Assembly (NCBI GenBank): GCA_035048495.1
Contig: CM068547.1
Location: 35,571,289-35,635,288, forward strand
DNA from: Euptelea pleiosperma
Lineage: Eukaryota; Streptophyta; Magnoliopsida; Ranunculales; Eupteleaceae
DNA: 64,000 bases
Direction: 5' to 3'
The position numbers were made by a program, and so were the translations under genes. Shown piece after piece: positions 11,201-24,768 of the stretch. The first letter of the stretch is position 1. Every line of letters begins with the position of its first letter. The notes under the pieces were generated by a model. The model ran no database searches, had not been told where the DNA came from, and worked only from the letters and a program-made list of their open reading frames with translations.

Positions 11201-14200
11201 GAAACAATAGTAATGGAAGAGTTTGAGTCCAATTACGAGGTATGGTTGCGAAAAAGTCACAAGTTATAAGCTTCGGAATGTAATACACAAACTGAGTCCA
11301 ATTTGAGACGTTGACGCACGGATGGAGCAAACTTGTTTCGACTGTCACGAATCTTGTCCCAACACTGCAAATGTGTTGAAACAATAGTAATGGAAGAATT
11401 CGAGTCTAATTACGAGGTCCAGTTGCGAAAAAGTCACAAGTTATAGGCTTCGGAATGTAACACACAAACTGAGTCCAATTTGAGACGTTGATGCACGGAT
11501 TGAGCTAACTTGTTTCGACTGTTAAGAATCTTATTCCAACACATCAAATGTGTTGAAACAATAGTAATGGAAGAGTTTGAGTCCAATTACATGGTCCGAT
11601 TGCTAAAAGCCCTTAAGTTATAGGCTTCGGAATGTAACAAACGAACTGAGTCCAATTTGAGACGTTGACGCACGGATAGAGCTAACTTGTTTCGACGGTC
11701 CCAAATCATGTTCCAACACTTAAAATCTGTTGAAACAATTGTAATGGAAGAGTTTGAGTCAAATTACGAGCTCTGGTTGCGAAAACGTCACAAGTTATAG
11801 GCTTTGGAATGTAACACACAAACTGAGTCCAATTAGAGACATTGACGAACGGATGGAGCAAACTTCTTTCGACTGTCCCGAATTTTACTCCAACACTTCA
11901 AATGTGTTGAAACAATAGTAATGGAAGAGTTTGAGTCCAATTACGAGGTCCAGTTGCGAAAAAGTCACAAGTTATAAGCTTCGGATTGTAACACACAAAC
12001 TGAGTCCAATCTGAGACGTTGATGCACGGATGGAGCTAACTTGTTTCGACTGTCAAGAATCTTGTTCCAATACATCAAATCTGTTGAAACAATAGTAATG
12101 GAAGAGTTTGAGTCCAAAATAAGAGGTCCGGTTGCGAAAATGTCACAAGTTATAGCCTTCGGAATATAACACACAAACTGAGTCCAATTTGAGACGTTGA
12201 CGCATGGATGGAGCTAACTTGTTTCGACGGTCCCAAATCATGTTCCAACACTTAAAATCTGTTGAAACAATAGTAATGGAAGAGTTGGAGTCCAATTACG
12301 AGGTGTGGTTGCGAAAAATTCACAAGTTATAAGCTTCGGAACATAACACACAAACTGAGTCCAATTTGAGACGTTGACGCACGGATGGAGCTAACTAGTT
12401 TCGACTGTCACGAATCTTGTTCCAACACTTCAAATGTGTTGAAACAATAGTAATGGAAGAGTTTGAGTCCAATTACGAGGTCCGGTTGCGAAAAAGTCAC
12501 AAGTTATGGGCTTCGGAAGGTAATACACACACTGAGTCCAATTTGAGACGTTGACGCACGGATGGAGCAAACTTCTTTCGACTGTCAAGAATCTTGTCCC
12601 AACACTGCAAATGTGTTGAAACAATAGTAATTGAAGAGTTGGAGTCCAATTACGAGGTCTGGTTGCGAAAAATTCACAAGTTATAAGCTTCGGAACGTAA
12701 CACACAAACTGAGTCCAATTTGAGACGTTGACGCACGGATGGAGCTAACTTGTTTCGACTGTCACGATTCTTGATCCAACAATTCAAATGTGTTGAAACA
12801 ATGGTAATGGAAGAGATTTAGGCCAATTACGAGGTCCGATTGCGAAAAAGTCACAAGTTATAGGCTTCGGAATGTAACACACAAACTGAGTCCAATTTGA
12901 GACGTTGATGCACGGATTGAGCTAACTTGTTTTGACTGTCAAGAATCTTGTTCCAACACATCAAATGTGTTGAAACAATAGTAATGGACGAGTTTGGGTC
13001 CAATTACGAGGTCCGGTTGCGAAAATGTCACAAGTTATAGGCTTCGGAATATAACACACAAACTGAGTCCAATTTGAGACGTTGACGCATTGATGGAGCT
13101 AACTTGTTTCGACGGTCCCAAATCATGTTCCAACACTTAAAATCTGTTTAAACAATAGTAATTGAAGAGTTGGAGTCCAATTACGAGGTGTGGTTGCGAA
13201 AAATTCACAAGTTATAAGCTTCGGAACATAACACACAAACTGAGTCCAATTTGAGACGTTGACGCACGGATGGAGCTAACTAGTTTCGACTGTAACGAAT
13301 CTTGTTCCAACACTTCAAATGTGTTGAAACAATAGTAATGGAAGAGTTTGAGTCCAATTACGAGGTCCGGTTGCGAACAAGTCACAAGTTATGGGCTTCG
13401 GAAGGTAATACACACACTGAGTCCAATTTGAGACGTTGACGCACGGATGGAGCAAACTTCTTTCGACTGTCAAGAATCTTGTCCCAACACTGCAAATGTG
13501 TTGAAACAATAGTAATTGAAGAGTTGGAGTCCAATTACGAGGTCTGGTTGCGAAAAATTCACAAGTTATAAGCTTCGGAACGTAACACACAAACTGAGTC
13601 CAATTTGAGACGTTGACGCACGGATGGAGCTAACTTGTTTCGACTGTCACGATTCTTGATCCAACAATTCAAATGTGTTGAAACAATGGTAATGGAAGAG
13701 ATTTAGGCCAATTACGAGGTCCGATTGCGAAAAAGTCACAAGTTATAGGCTTCGGAATGTAACACACAAACTGAGTCCAATTTGAGACGTTGATGCACGG
13801 ATTGAGCTAACTTGTTTCGACTGTCAAGAATCTTGTTCCAACACATCAAATGTGTTGAAACAATAGTAATGGACGAGTTTGAGTCCAATTACGAGGTCCG
13901 GTTGCGAAAATGTCACAAGTTATAGGCTTCGGAATATAACACACAAACTGAGTCCAATTTGAGACGTTGACGCATTGATGGAGCTAACTTGTTTCGACGA
14001 TCCCAAATCATGTTCCAACACTTAAAATCTGTTTAAACAATAGTAATTGAAGAGTTGGAGTCCAATTACGAGGTGTGGTTGCGAAAAATTCACAAGTTAT
14101 AAGCTTCGGAACGTAACACACAAACTGAGTCCAATTTGAGACGTTGATGCACGGATGGAGCTAACTTGTTTCGACTGTCAAGAATCTTGTTCCAACACAT

Positions 14201-16463
14201 CAAATGTGTTGAAACAATAGTAATGGAAGAGTTTGAGTCCAAAATAAGAGGTCTGGTTGCAAAAATGTCACCAGTTATAGCCTTCGGAATATAACACACA
14301 AACTGAGTCCAATTTGAGACGTTGACGCATGGATGGAGCTAACTTGTTTCGACGGTCCCAAATCATGTTCCAACACTTAAAATCTGTTGAAAAAATAGTA
14401 ATGGAAGAGTTAGAGTCCAATTACGAGGTGTGGTTGCGAAAAATTCACAAGTTATAAGCTTCGGAACGTAACACACAAACTAAGTCCAATTTGAGACGTT
14501 GACGCACGGATGGAGCTAACTTGTTTCGACTGTCACGATTCTTGATCCAACAATTCAAATGTGTTGAAACAATGGTAATGGAAGAGATTTAGGCCAATTA
14601 CGAGTTCCGATTGCGAAAAAGTCACAAGTTATAGGCTTCGGAATGTAACACACAAACTGAGTCCAATTTGAGACGTTGATGCACGGATTGAGCTAACTTG
14701 TTTCGACTGTCAAGAATCTTGTTCGAACACATCAAATGTGTTGAAACAATAGTAATGGAAGAGTTTGAGTCCAATTACATGGTCCGATTGCTAAAAGCCC
14801 TTAAGTTATAGGCTTCGGAATGTAACAAACGAACTGAGTCCAATTTGAGACGTTGACGCACGGATAGAGCTAACTTGTTTCGACGGTCCCAAATCATGTT
14901 CCAACACTTAAAATCTGTTGAAACAATTGTAATGGAAGAGTTTGAGTCAAATTACGAGCTCTGGTTGCGAAAACGTCACAAGTTATAGGCTTCGGAATGT
15001 AACACACAAACTGAGTCCAATTAGAGACATTGACGAACGGATGGAGCAAACTTCTTTCGACTGTCCCGAATTTTGCTCCAACACTTCAAATGTGTTGAAA
15101 CAATACTAATGGAAGAGTTTGAGTCCAATTACGAGGTTCAGTTGCGAAAAAGTCACAAGTTATAGGCTTCGGAATGTAACACACAAACTGAGTCCAATTT
15201 GAGACCTTGATGCACGGATGGAGCTCACTTGTTTCGACTGTCAAGAATCTTGTTCCAATACATCAAATGTGTTGAAACAATAGTAATGGAAGAGTTTGAG
15301 TCCAAAATAAGAGGTCCGGTTGCGAAAATGTCACAAGTTATAGCCTTCGGAATATAACACACAAACTGAGTCCAATTTGAGACGTTGATGCATGGATGGA
15401 GCTAACTTGTTTCGACGGTCCCTAATCATGTTCCAACACTTAAAATCTGTTGAAACAATAGTAATGGAAGAGTTGGAGTCCAATTACGAGGTCTGGTTGC
15501 GAAAAATTCACAAGTTATAAGCTTCGGAACGTAACACACAAACTGAGTCCAATTTGAGACGTTGACGCACGGATGGAGCTAACTAGTTTCGACTGTCACG
15601 AATCTTGTTCCAACACTTCAAATGTGTTGAAACAATAGTAATGGAAGAGTTTGAGTCCAATTACGAGATCCGGTTGCGTAAAAGTCACAAGTTATGGGCT
15701 TCGGAAGGTAATAAACAAACTGAGTCCAATTTGAGACGTTGACGCACGGATGGAGCAAACTTCTTTCGACTGTCAAGAATCTTGTCCCAACACTGCAAAT
15801 GTGTTGAAACAATAGTAATGGAAGAGTTTGAGTCCAAAATAAGAGGTCTGGTTGCGAAAATGTCACAAGTTATAGCCTTCGGAATATAACACACAAACTG
15901 AGTCCAATTTGAGACGTTGACGCATGTATAGAGCTAACTTGTTTCGACGGTCCCAAATCATGTTCCAACACTTAAAATCTGTTGAAAAAATAGTAATGGA
16001 AGAGTTAGAGTCCAATTACGAGGTGTGGTTGCGAAAAATTCACAAGTTATAAGCTTCGGAACGTAACACACAAACTGAGTCCAATTTGAGACGTTGACGC
16101 ACGGATGGAGCTAACTTGTTTCGACTGTCACGATTCTTGATCCAACAATTCAAATGTGTTGAAACAATGGTAATGGAAGAGATTTAGGCCAATTACGAGG
16201 TCCGATTGCGAAAAAGTCACAAGTTATAGGCTTCGGAATGTAACACACAAACTGAGTCCAATTTGAGACGTTGATGCACGGATTGAGCTAACTTGTTTCG
16301 ACTGTCAAGAATCTTGTTCCAACACATCAAATGTGTTGAAACAATACTAATGGACGAGTTTGAGTCCAATTACGAGGTCCGGTTGCGAAAATGTCACAAG
16401 TTATAGGCTTCGGAATATAACACACAAACTGAGTCCAATTTGAGACGTTGACGCATGGATGGA
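8250..16463. repeat. Dispersed segmental duplication, copy 1 (no LTR)
   Basis: This block matches about 28100-39041 at offsets of 22401-22402 bp (about 8.65-10.5 kb) and then 22578-22579 bp (from about 10.8 kb), the step reflecting an extra monomer near 33.0 kb. Shared private variants include CACCAGTTATAG (14269/36847) and CAAACTAAGTCC (14476/37054). The site matching the LTR insertion (about 8652-8656) is uninterrupted here. Confidence 0.7.
12160..16409. repeat. 4250-bp tandem segmental duplication, copy 1
   Basis: This 24-monomer block repeats immediately downstream at a constant 4250-bp offset. Shared rare variants include TTTTGACTGTCAAG (12929/17179), GTTTGGGTCC (12993/17243), GAGACCTTGA (15201/19451) and GTTCGAACAC (about 14721/18971). 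The copies differ as a patch around 13.85-14.3 kb against 18.1-18.55 kb, as expected from gene conversion. The breakpoint is known only to about 60 bp. Confidence 0.8.
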
Positions 16464-19400
16464 GCTAACTTGTTTCGACGGTCCCAAATCATGTTCCAAC
16501 ACTTAAAATCTGTTGAAACAATAGTAATGGAAGAGTTGGAGTCCAATTACGAGGTGTGGTTGCGAAAAATTCACAAGTTATAAGCTTCGGAACATAACAC
16601 ACAAACTGAGTCCAATTTGAGACGTTGACGCACGGATGGAGCTAACTAGTTTCGACTGTCACGAATCTTGTTCCAACACTTCAAATGTGTTGAAACAATA
16701 GTAATGGAAGAGTTTGAGTCCAATTACGAGGTCCGGTTGCGAAAAAGTCACAAGTTATGGGCTTCGGAAGGTAATACACACACTGAGTCCAATTTGAGAC
16801 GTTGACGCACGGATGGAGCAAACTTCTTTCGACTGTCAAGAATCTTGTCCCAACACTGCAAATGTGTTGAAACAATAGTAATTGAAGAGTTGGAGTCCAA
16901 TTACGAGGTCTGGTTGCGAAAAATTCACAAGTTATAAGCTTCGAACGTAACACACAAACTGAGTCCAATTTGAGACGTTGACGCACGGATGGAGCTAACT
17001 TGTTTCGACTGTCACGATTCTTGATCCAACAATTCAAATGTGTTGAAACAATGGTAATGGAAGAGATTTAGGCCAATTACGAGGTCCGATTGCGAAAAAG
17101 TCACAAGTTATAGGCTTCGGAATGTAACACACAAACTGAGTCCAATTTGAGACGTTGATGCACGGATTGAGCTAACTTGTTTTGACTGTCAAGAATCTTG
17201 TTCCAACACATCAAATGTGTTGAAACAATAGTAATGGACGAGTTTGGGTCCAATTACGAGGTCCGGTTGCGAAAATGTCACAAGTTATAGGCTTCGGAAT
17301 ATAACACACAAACTGAGTCCAATTTGAGACGTTGACGCATTGATGGAGCTAACTTGTTTCGACGGTCCCAAATCATGTTCCAACACTTAAAATCTGTTTA
17401 AACAATAGTAATTGAAGAGTTGGAGTCCAATTACGAGGTGTGGTTGCGAAAAATTCACAAGTTATAAGCTTCGGAACATAACACACAAACTGAGTCCAAT
17501 TTGAGACGTTGACGCACGGATGGAGCTAACTAGTTTCGACTGTCACGAATCTTGTTCCAACACTTCAAATGTGTTGAAACAATAGTAATGGAAGAGTTTG
17601 AGTCCAATTACGAGGTCCGGTTGCGAACAAGTCACAAGTTATGGGCTTCGGAAGGTAATACACACACTGAGTCCAATTTGAGACGTTGACGCACGGATGG
17701 AGCAAACTTCTTTCGACTGTCAAGAATCTTGTCCCAACACTGCAAATGTGTTGAAACAATAGTAATTGAAGAGTTGGAGTCCAATTACGAGGTCTGGTTG
17801 CGAAAAATTCACAAGTTATAAGCTTCGGAACGTAACACACAAACTGAGTCCAATTTGAGACGTTGACGCACGGATGGAGCTAACTTGTTTCGACTGTCAC
17901 GATTCTTGATCCAACAATTCAAATGTGTTGAAACAATGGTAATGGAAGAGATTTAGGCCAATTACGAGGTCCGATTGCGAAAAAGTCACAAGTTATAGGC
18001 TTCGGAATGTAACACACAAACTGAGTCCAATTTGAGACGTTGATGCACGGATTGAGCTAACTTGTTTCGACTGTCAAGAATCTTGTTCCAACACATCAAA
18101 TGTGTTGAAACAATACTAATGGACGAGTTTGAGTCCAATTACGAGGTCCGGTTGCGAAAATGTCACAAGTTATAGGCTTCGGAATATAACACACAAACTG
18201 AGTCCAATTTGAGACGTTGACGCATGGATGGAGGTAACTTGTTTCGACGGTCCCAAATCATGTTCCAACACTTAAAATCTGTTTAAACAATAGTAATGGA
18301 ATAGTTGGAATCCAATTACGAGGTGTGGTTGCGAAAAATTCACAAGTTATAAGCTTCGGAACGTAACACACAAACTGAGTCCAATTTGAGACGTTGATGC
18401 ACGGATGGAGCTAACTTGTTTCGACTGTCAAGAATCTTGTTCCAACACATCAAATGTGTTGAAACAATAGTAATGGAAGAGTTTGAGTCCAAAATAAGAG
18501 GTCTGGTTGCGAAAATGTCACAAGTTATAGCCTTCGGAATATAACACACAAACTGAGTCCAATTTGAGACGTTGACGCATGGATGGAGCTAACTTGTTTC
18601 GACGGTCCCAAATCATGTTCCAACACTTAAAATCTGTTGAAAAAATAGTAATGGAAGAGTTAGAGTCCAATTACGAGGTGTGGTTGCGAAAAATTCACAA
18701 GTTATAAGCTTCGGAACGTAACACACAAACTGAGTCCAATTTGAGACGTTGACGCACGGATGGAGCTAACTTGTTTCGACTGTCACGATTCTTGATCCAA
18801 CAATTCAAATGTGTTGAAACAATGGTAATGGAAGTGATTTAGGCCAATTACGAGTTCCGATTGCAAAAAAGTCACAAGTTATAGGCTTCGGAATGTAACA
18901 CACAAACTGAGTCCAATTTGAGACGTTGATGCACGGATTGAGCTAACTTGTTTCGACTGTCAAGAATCTTGTTCGAACACATCAAATGTGTTGAAACAAT
19001 AGTAATGGAAGAGTTTGAGTCCAATTACATGGTCCGATTGCTAAAAGCCCTTAAGTTATAGGCTTCGGAATGTAACAAACGAACTGAGTCCAATTTGAGA
19101 CGTTGACGCACGGATAGAGCTAACTTGTTTCGACGGTCCCAAATCATGTTCCAACACTTAAAATCTGTTGAAACAATTGTAATGGAAGAGTTTGAGTCAA
19201 ATTACGAGCTCTGGTTGCGAAAACGTCACAAGTTATAGGCTTCGGAATGTAACACACAAACTGAGTCCAATTAGAGACATTGACGAACGGATGGAGCAAA
19301 CTTCTTTCGACTGTCCCGAATTTTGCTCCAACACTTCAAATGTGTTGAAACAATACTAATGGAAGAGTTTGAGTCCAATTACGAGGTTCAGTTGCGAAAA

Positions 19401-20659
19401 AGTCACAAGTTATAGGCTTCGGAATGTAACACACAAACTGAGTCCAATTTGAGACCTTGATGCACGGATGGAGCTCACTTGTTTCGACTGTCAAGAATCT
19501 TGTTCCAATACATCAAATGTGTTGAAACAATAGTAATGGAAGAGTTTGAGTCCAAAATAAGAGGTCCGGTTGCGAAAATGTCACAAGTTATAGCCTTCGG
19601 AATATAACACACAAACTGAGTCCAATTTGAGACGTTGATGCATGGATGGAGCTAACTTGTTTCGACGGTCCCTAATCATGTTCCAACACTTAAAATCTGT
19701 TGAAACAATAGTAATGGAAGAGTTGGAGTCCAATTACGAGGTCTGGTTGCGAAAAATTCACAAGTTATAAGCTTCGGAACGTAACACACAAACTGAGTCC
19801 AATTTGAGACGTTGACGCACGGATGGAGCTAACTAGTTTCGACTGTCACGAATCTTGTTCCAACACTTCAAATGTGTTGAAACAATAGTAATGGAAGAGT
19901 TTGAGTCCAATTACGAGATCCGGTTGCGTAAAAGTCACAAGTTATGGGCTTCGGAAGGTAATAAACAAACTGAGTCCAATTTGAGACGTTGACGCACGGA
20001 TGGAGCAAACTTCTTTCGACTGTCAAGAATCTTGTCCCAACACTGCAAATGTGTTGAAACAATAGTAATGGAAGAGTTTGAGTCCAAAATAAGAGGTCTG
20101 GTTGCGAAAATGTCACAAGTTATAGCCTTCGGAATATAACACACAAACTGAGTCCAATTTGAGACGTTGACGCATGTATAGAGCTAACTTGTTTCGACGG
20201 TCCCAAATCATGTTCCAACACTTAAAATCTGTTGAAAAAATAGTAATGGAAGAGTTAGAGTCCAATTACGAGGTGTGGTTGCGAAAAATTCACAAGTTAT
20301 AAGCTTCGGAACGTAACACACAAACTGAGTCCAATTTGAGACGTTGACGCACGGATGGAGCTAACTTGTTTCGACTGTCACGATTCTTGATCCAACAATT
20401 CAAATGTGTTGAAACAATGGTAATGGAAGAGATTTAGGCCAATTACGAGGTCCGATTGCGAAAAAGTCACAAGTTATAGGCTTCAGAATGTAACACACAA
20501 ACTGAGTCCAATTTGAGACGTTGATGCACGGATTGAGCTAACTTGTTTCGACTGTCAAGAATCTTGTTCCAACACATCAAATGTGTTGAAACAATACTAA
20601 TGGACGAGTTTGAGTCCAATTACGAGGTCCGGTTGCGAAAATGTCACAAGTTATAGGCT
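16410..20659. repeat. 4250-bp tandem segmental duplication, copy 2
   Basis: This is the second copy of the 24-monomer block, directly adjoining copy 1. A private 1-bp deletion (CTTCGAACG instead of CTTCGGAACG near 16942) is absent from the matching site near 12692. A middle patch (about 18.1-18.3 kb) carries the CAATACTAATGG, GGAGGTAAC and GGAATAGTTGGAATCC variants of other blocks. Confidence 0.8.
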
Positions 20660-23600
20660 TCGGAATATAACACACAAACTGAGTCCAATTTGAGACGTTG
20701 ACGCATGGATGGAGGTAACTTGTTTCGACGGTCCCAAATCATGTTCCAACACTTAAAATCTGTTTAAACAATAGTAATGGAATAGTTGGAATCCAATTAC
20801 GAGGTGTGGTTGCGAAAAATTCACAAGTTATAAGCTTCGGATCGTAACACACAAACTGAGTCCAATTTGAGACGTTGATGCACGGATGGAGCTAACTTGT
20901 TTCGACTGTCAAGAATCTTGTTCCAACACATCAAATGTGTTGAAACAATAGTAATGGAAGAGTTTGAGTCCAAAATAAGAGGTCTGGTTGCGAAAATGTC
21001 ACAAGTTATAGCCTTCGGAATATAACACACAAACTGAGTCCAATTTGAGACGTTGACGCATGGATGGAGCTAACTTGTTTCGACGGTCCCAAATCATGTT
21101 CCAACACTTAAAATCTGTTGAAAAAATAGTAATGGAAGAGTTAGAGTCCAATTACGAGGTGTGGTTGCGAAAAATTCACAAGTTATAAGCTTCGGAACGT
21201 AACACACAAACTGAGTCCAATTTGAGACGTTGACGCACGGATGGAGCTAACTTGTTTCGACTGTCACGATTCTTGATCCAACAATTCAAATGTGTTGAAA
21301 CAATGGTAATGGAAGTGATTTAGGCCAATTACGAGTTCCGATTGCAAAAAAGTCACAAGTTATAGGCTTCGGAATGTAACACACAAACTGAGTCCAATTT
21401 GAGACGTTGATGCACGGATTGAGCTAACTTGTTTCGACCGTCAAGAATCTTGTTCCAACACATCAAATGTGTTTAAACAATAGTAATGGACGAGTTTGAG
21501 TCCAATTACGAGGTCCGGTTGCGAAAATGTCACAAGTTATAGCCTTCGGAATATAACACACAAACTGAGTCCAATTTGAGCCGTTGACGCATGGATGGAG
21601 CTAACTTGTTTCGACGGTCCCAAATCATGTTCCAACACTTAAAATCTGTTTAAACAATAGTAATTGAAGAGTTGGAGTCCAATTACGAGGTGTGGTTGCG
21701 AAAAATTCACAAGTTATAAGCTTCGGAACGTAACACACAAACTGAGTCCAATTTGAGACGTTGATGCACGGATGGAGCTAACTTGTTTCGACTGTCAAGA
21801 ATCTTGTTCCAACACATCAAATGTGTTGAAACAATAGTAATGGAAGAGTTTGAGTCCAAAATAAGAGGTCTGGTTGCGAAAATGTCACAAGTTATAGCCT
21901 TCGGAATATAACACACAAACTGAGTCCAATTTGAGACGTTGACGCATGGATGGAGCTAACTTGTTTCGACGGTCCCATATCATGTTCCAACACTTAAAAT
22001 CTGTTGAAAAAATAGTAATGGAAGAGTTAGAGAGTCCAATTACGAGGTGTGGTTGCGAAAAATTCACAAGTTATAAGCTTCGGAACGTAACACACAAACT
22101 GAGTCCAATTTGAGACGTTGACGCACGGATGGAGCTAACTTGTTTCGACTGTCACGATTCTTGATCCAACAATTCAAATGTGTTGAAACAATGGTAATGG
22201 AAGAGATTTAGGCCAATTACGAGTTCCGATTGCAAAAAAGTCACAAGTTATAGGCTTCGGAATGTAACACACAAACTGAGTCCAATTTGAGACGTTGATG
22301 CACGGATTGAGCTAACTTGTTTCGACTGTCAAGAATCTTGTTCCAACACATCAAATGTGTTTAAACAATAGTAATGGACGAGTTTGAGTCCAATTACGAG
22401 GTCCGGTTGCGAAAATGTCACAAGTTATAGCCTTCGGAATATTACACACAAACTGAGTCCAATTTGAGCCGTTGACGCATGGATGGAGCTAACTTGTTTC
22501 GACGGTCCCAAATCATGTTCCAACACTTAAAATCTGTTTAAACAATAGTAATTGAAGAGTTGGAGTCCAATTACGAGGTGTGGTTGCGAAAAATTCACAA
22601 GTTATAAGCTTCGGAACGTAACACACAAACTGAGTCCAATTTGAGACGTTGATGCACGGATGGAGCTAACTTGTTTCGACTGTCAAGAATCTTGTTCCAA
22701 CACATCAAATGTGTTGAAACAATAGTAATGGAAGAGTTTGAGTCCAAAATAAGAGGTCTGGTTGCGAAAATGTCACAAGTTATAGCCTTCGGAATATAAC
22801 ACACAAACTGAGTCCAATTTGAGACGTTGACGCATGGATGGAGCTAACTTGTTTCGACGGTCCCAAATCATGTTCCAACACTTAAAATCTGTTGAAAAAA
22901 TAGTAATGGAAGAGTTAGAGTCCAATTACGAGGTGTGGTTGCGAAAAATTCACAAGTTATAAGCTTCGGAACGTAACACACAAACTGAGTCCAATTTGAG
23001 ACGTTGACGCACGGATGGAGCTAACTTGTTTCGACTGTCACGATTCTTGATCCAACAATTCAAATGTGTTGAAACAATGGTAATGGAAGAGATTTAGGCC
23101 AATTACGAGGTCCGATTGCGAAAAAGTCACAAGTTATAGGCTTCGGAATGTAACACACAAACTGAGTCCAATTTGAGACGTTGATGCACGGATTGAGCTA
23201 ACTTGTTTCGACTGTCAAGAATCTTGTTCCAACACATCAAATGTGTTGAAACAATACTAATGGACGAGTTTGAGTCCAATTACGAGGTCCGGTTGCGAAA
23301 ATGTCACAAGTTATAGGCTTCGGAATATAACACACAAACTGAGTCCAATTTGAGACGTTGACGCATGGATGGAGGTAACTTGTTTCGACGGTCCCAAATC
23401 ATGTTCCAACACTTAAAATCTGTTTAAACAATAGTAATGGAATAGTTGGAATCCAATTACGAGGTGTGGTTGCGAAAAATTCACAAGTTATAAGCTTCGG
23501 AACGTAACACACAAACTGAGTCCAATTTGAGACGTTGATGCACGGATGGAGCTAACTTGTTTCGACTGTCAAGAATCTTGTTCCAACACATCAAATGTGT

Positions 23601-23706
23601 TGAAACAATAGTAATGGAAGAGTTTGAGTCCAAAATAAGAGGTCTGGTTGCGAAAATGTCACAAGTTATAGCCTTCGGAATATAACACACAAACTGAGTC
23701 CAATTT

Positions 23707-24237
23707 GAGACGTTGACGCATGGATGGAGCTAACTTGTTTCGACGGTCCCAAATCATGTTCCAACACTTAAAATCTGTTGAAAAAATAGTAATGGAAGAG
23801 TTAGAGTCCAATTACGAGGTGTGGTTGCGAAAAATTCACAAGTTATAAGCTTCGGAACGTAACACACAAACTGAGTCCAATTTGAGACGTTGACGCACGG
23901 ATGGAGCTAACTTGTTTCGACTGTCACGATTCTTGATCCAACAATTCAAATGTGTTGAAACAATGGTAATGGAAGTGATTTAGGCCAATTACGAGTTCCG
24001 ATTGCAAAAAAGTCACAAGTTATAGGCTTCGGAATGTAACACACAAACTGAGTCCAATTTGAGACGTTGATGCACGGATTGAGCTAACTTGTTTCGACTG
24101 TCAAGAATCTTGTTCCAACACATCAAATGTGTTTAAACAATAGTAATGGACGAGTTTGAGTCCAATTACGAGGTCCGGTTGCGAAAATGTCACAAGTTAT
24201 AGCCTTCGGAATATAACACACAAACTGAGTCCAATTT
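23707..24237. repeat. 531-bp B''-E-F triplet, copy 1
   Basis: Three monomers, B''-E-F, are directly repeated at 24238-24768, expanding one 886-bp unit to 1417 bp. Both copies share GGAAGTGATTT in the E monomer and the GTGTTTAAAC variant in the F monomer. Confidence 0.8.
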
Positions 24238-24768
24238 GAGCCGTTGACGCATGGATGGAGCTAACTTGTTTCGACGGTCCCAAATCATGTTCCAACACTT
24301 AAAATCTGTTGAAAAAATAGTAATGGAAGAGTTAGAGTCCAATTACGAGGTGTGGTTGCGAAAAATTCACAAGTTATAAGCTTCGGAACGTAACACACAA
24401 ACTGAGTCCAATTTGAGACGTTGACGCACGGATGGAGCTAACTTGTTTCGACTGTCACGATTCTTGATCCAACAATTCAAATGTGTTGAAACAATGGTAA
24501 TGGAAGTGATTTAGGCCAATTACGAGTTCCGATTGCAAAAAAGTCACAAGTTATAGGCTTCGGAATGTAACACACAAACTGAGTCCAATTTGAGACGTTG
24601 ATGCACGGATTGAGCTAACTTGTTTCGACTGTCAAGAATCTTGTTCCAACACATCAAATGTGTTTAAACAATAGTAATGGACGAGTTTGAGTCCAATTAC
24701 GAGGTCCGGTTGCGAAAATGTCACAAGTTATAGCCTTCGGAATATAACACACAAACTGAGTCCAATTT
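24238..24768. repeat. 531-bp B''-E-F triplet, copy 2 (begins with a B'/B'' chimera)
   Basis: The first monomer starts like B' (GAGCCGTTGACGCATGG) but continues like B'' (CTGTTGAAAAAATAG, GTTAGAGTCC). It is therefore the likely crossover junction of the triplet duplication, with exchange between about 24242 and 24310. Confidence 0.75.
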
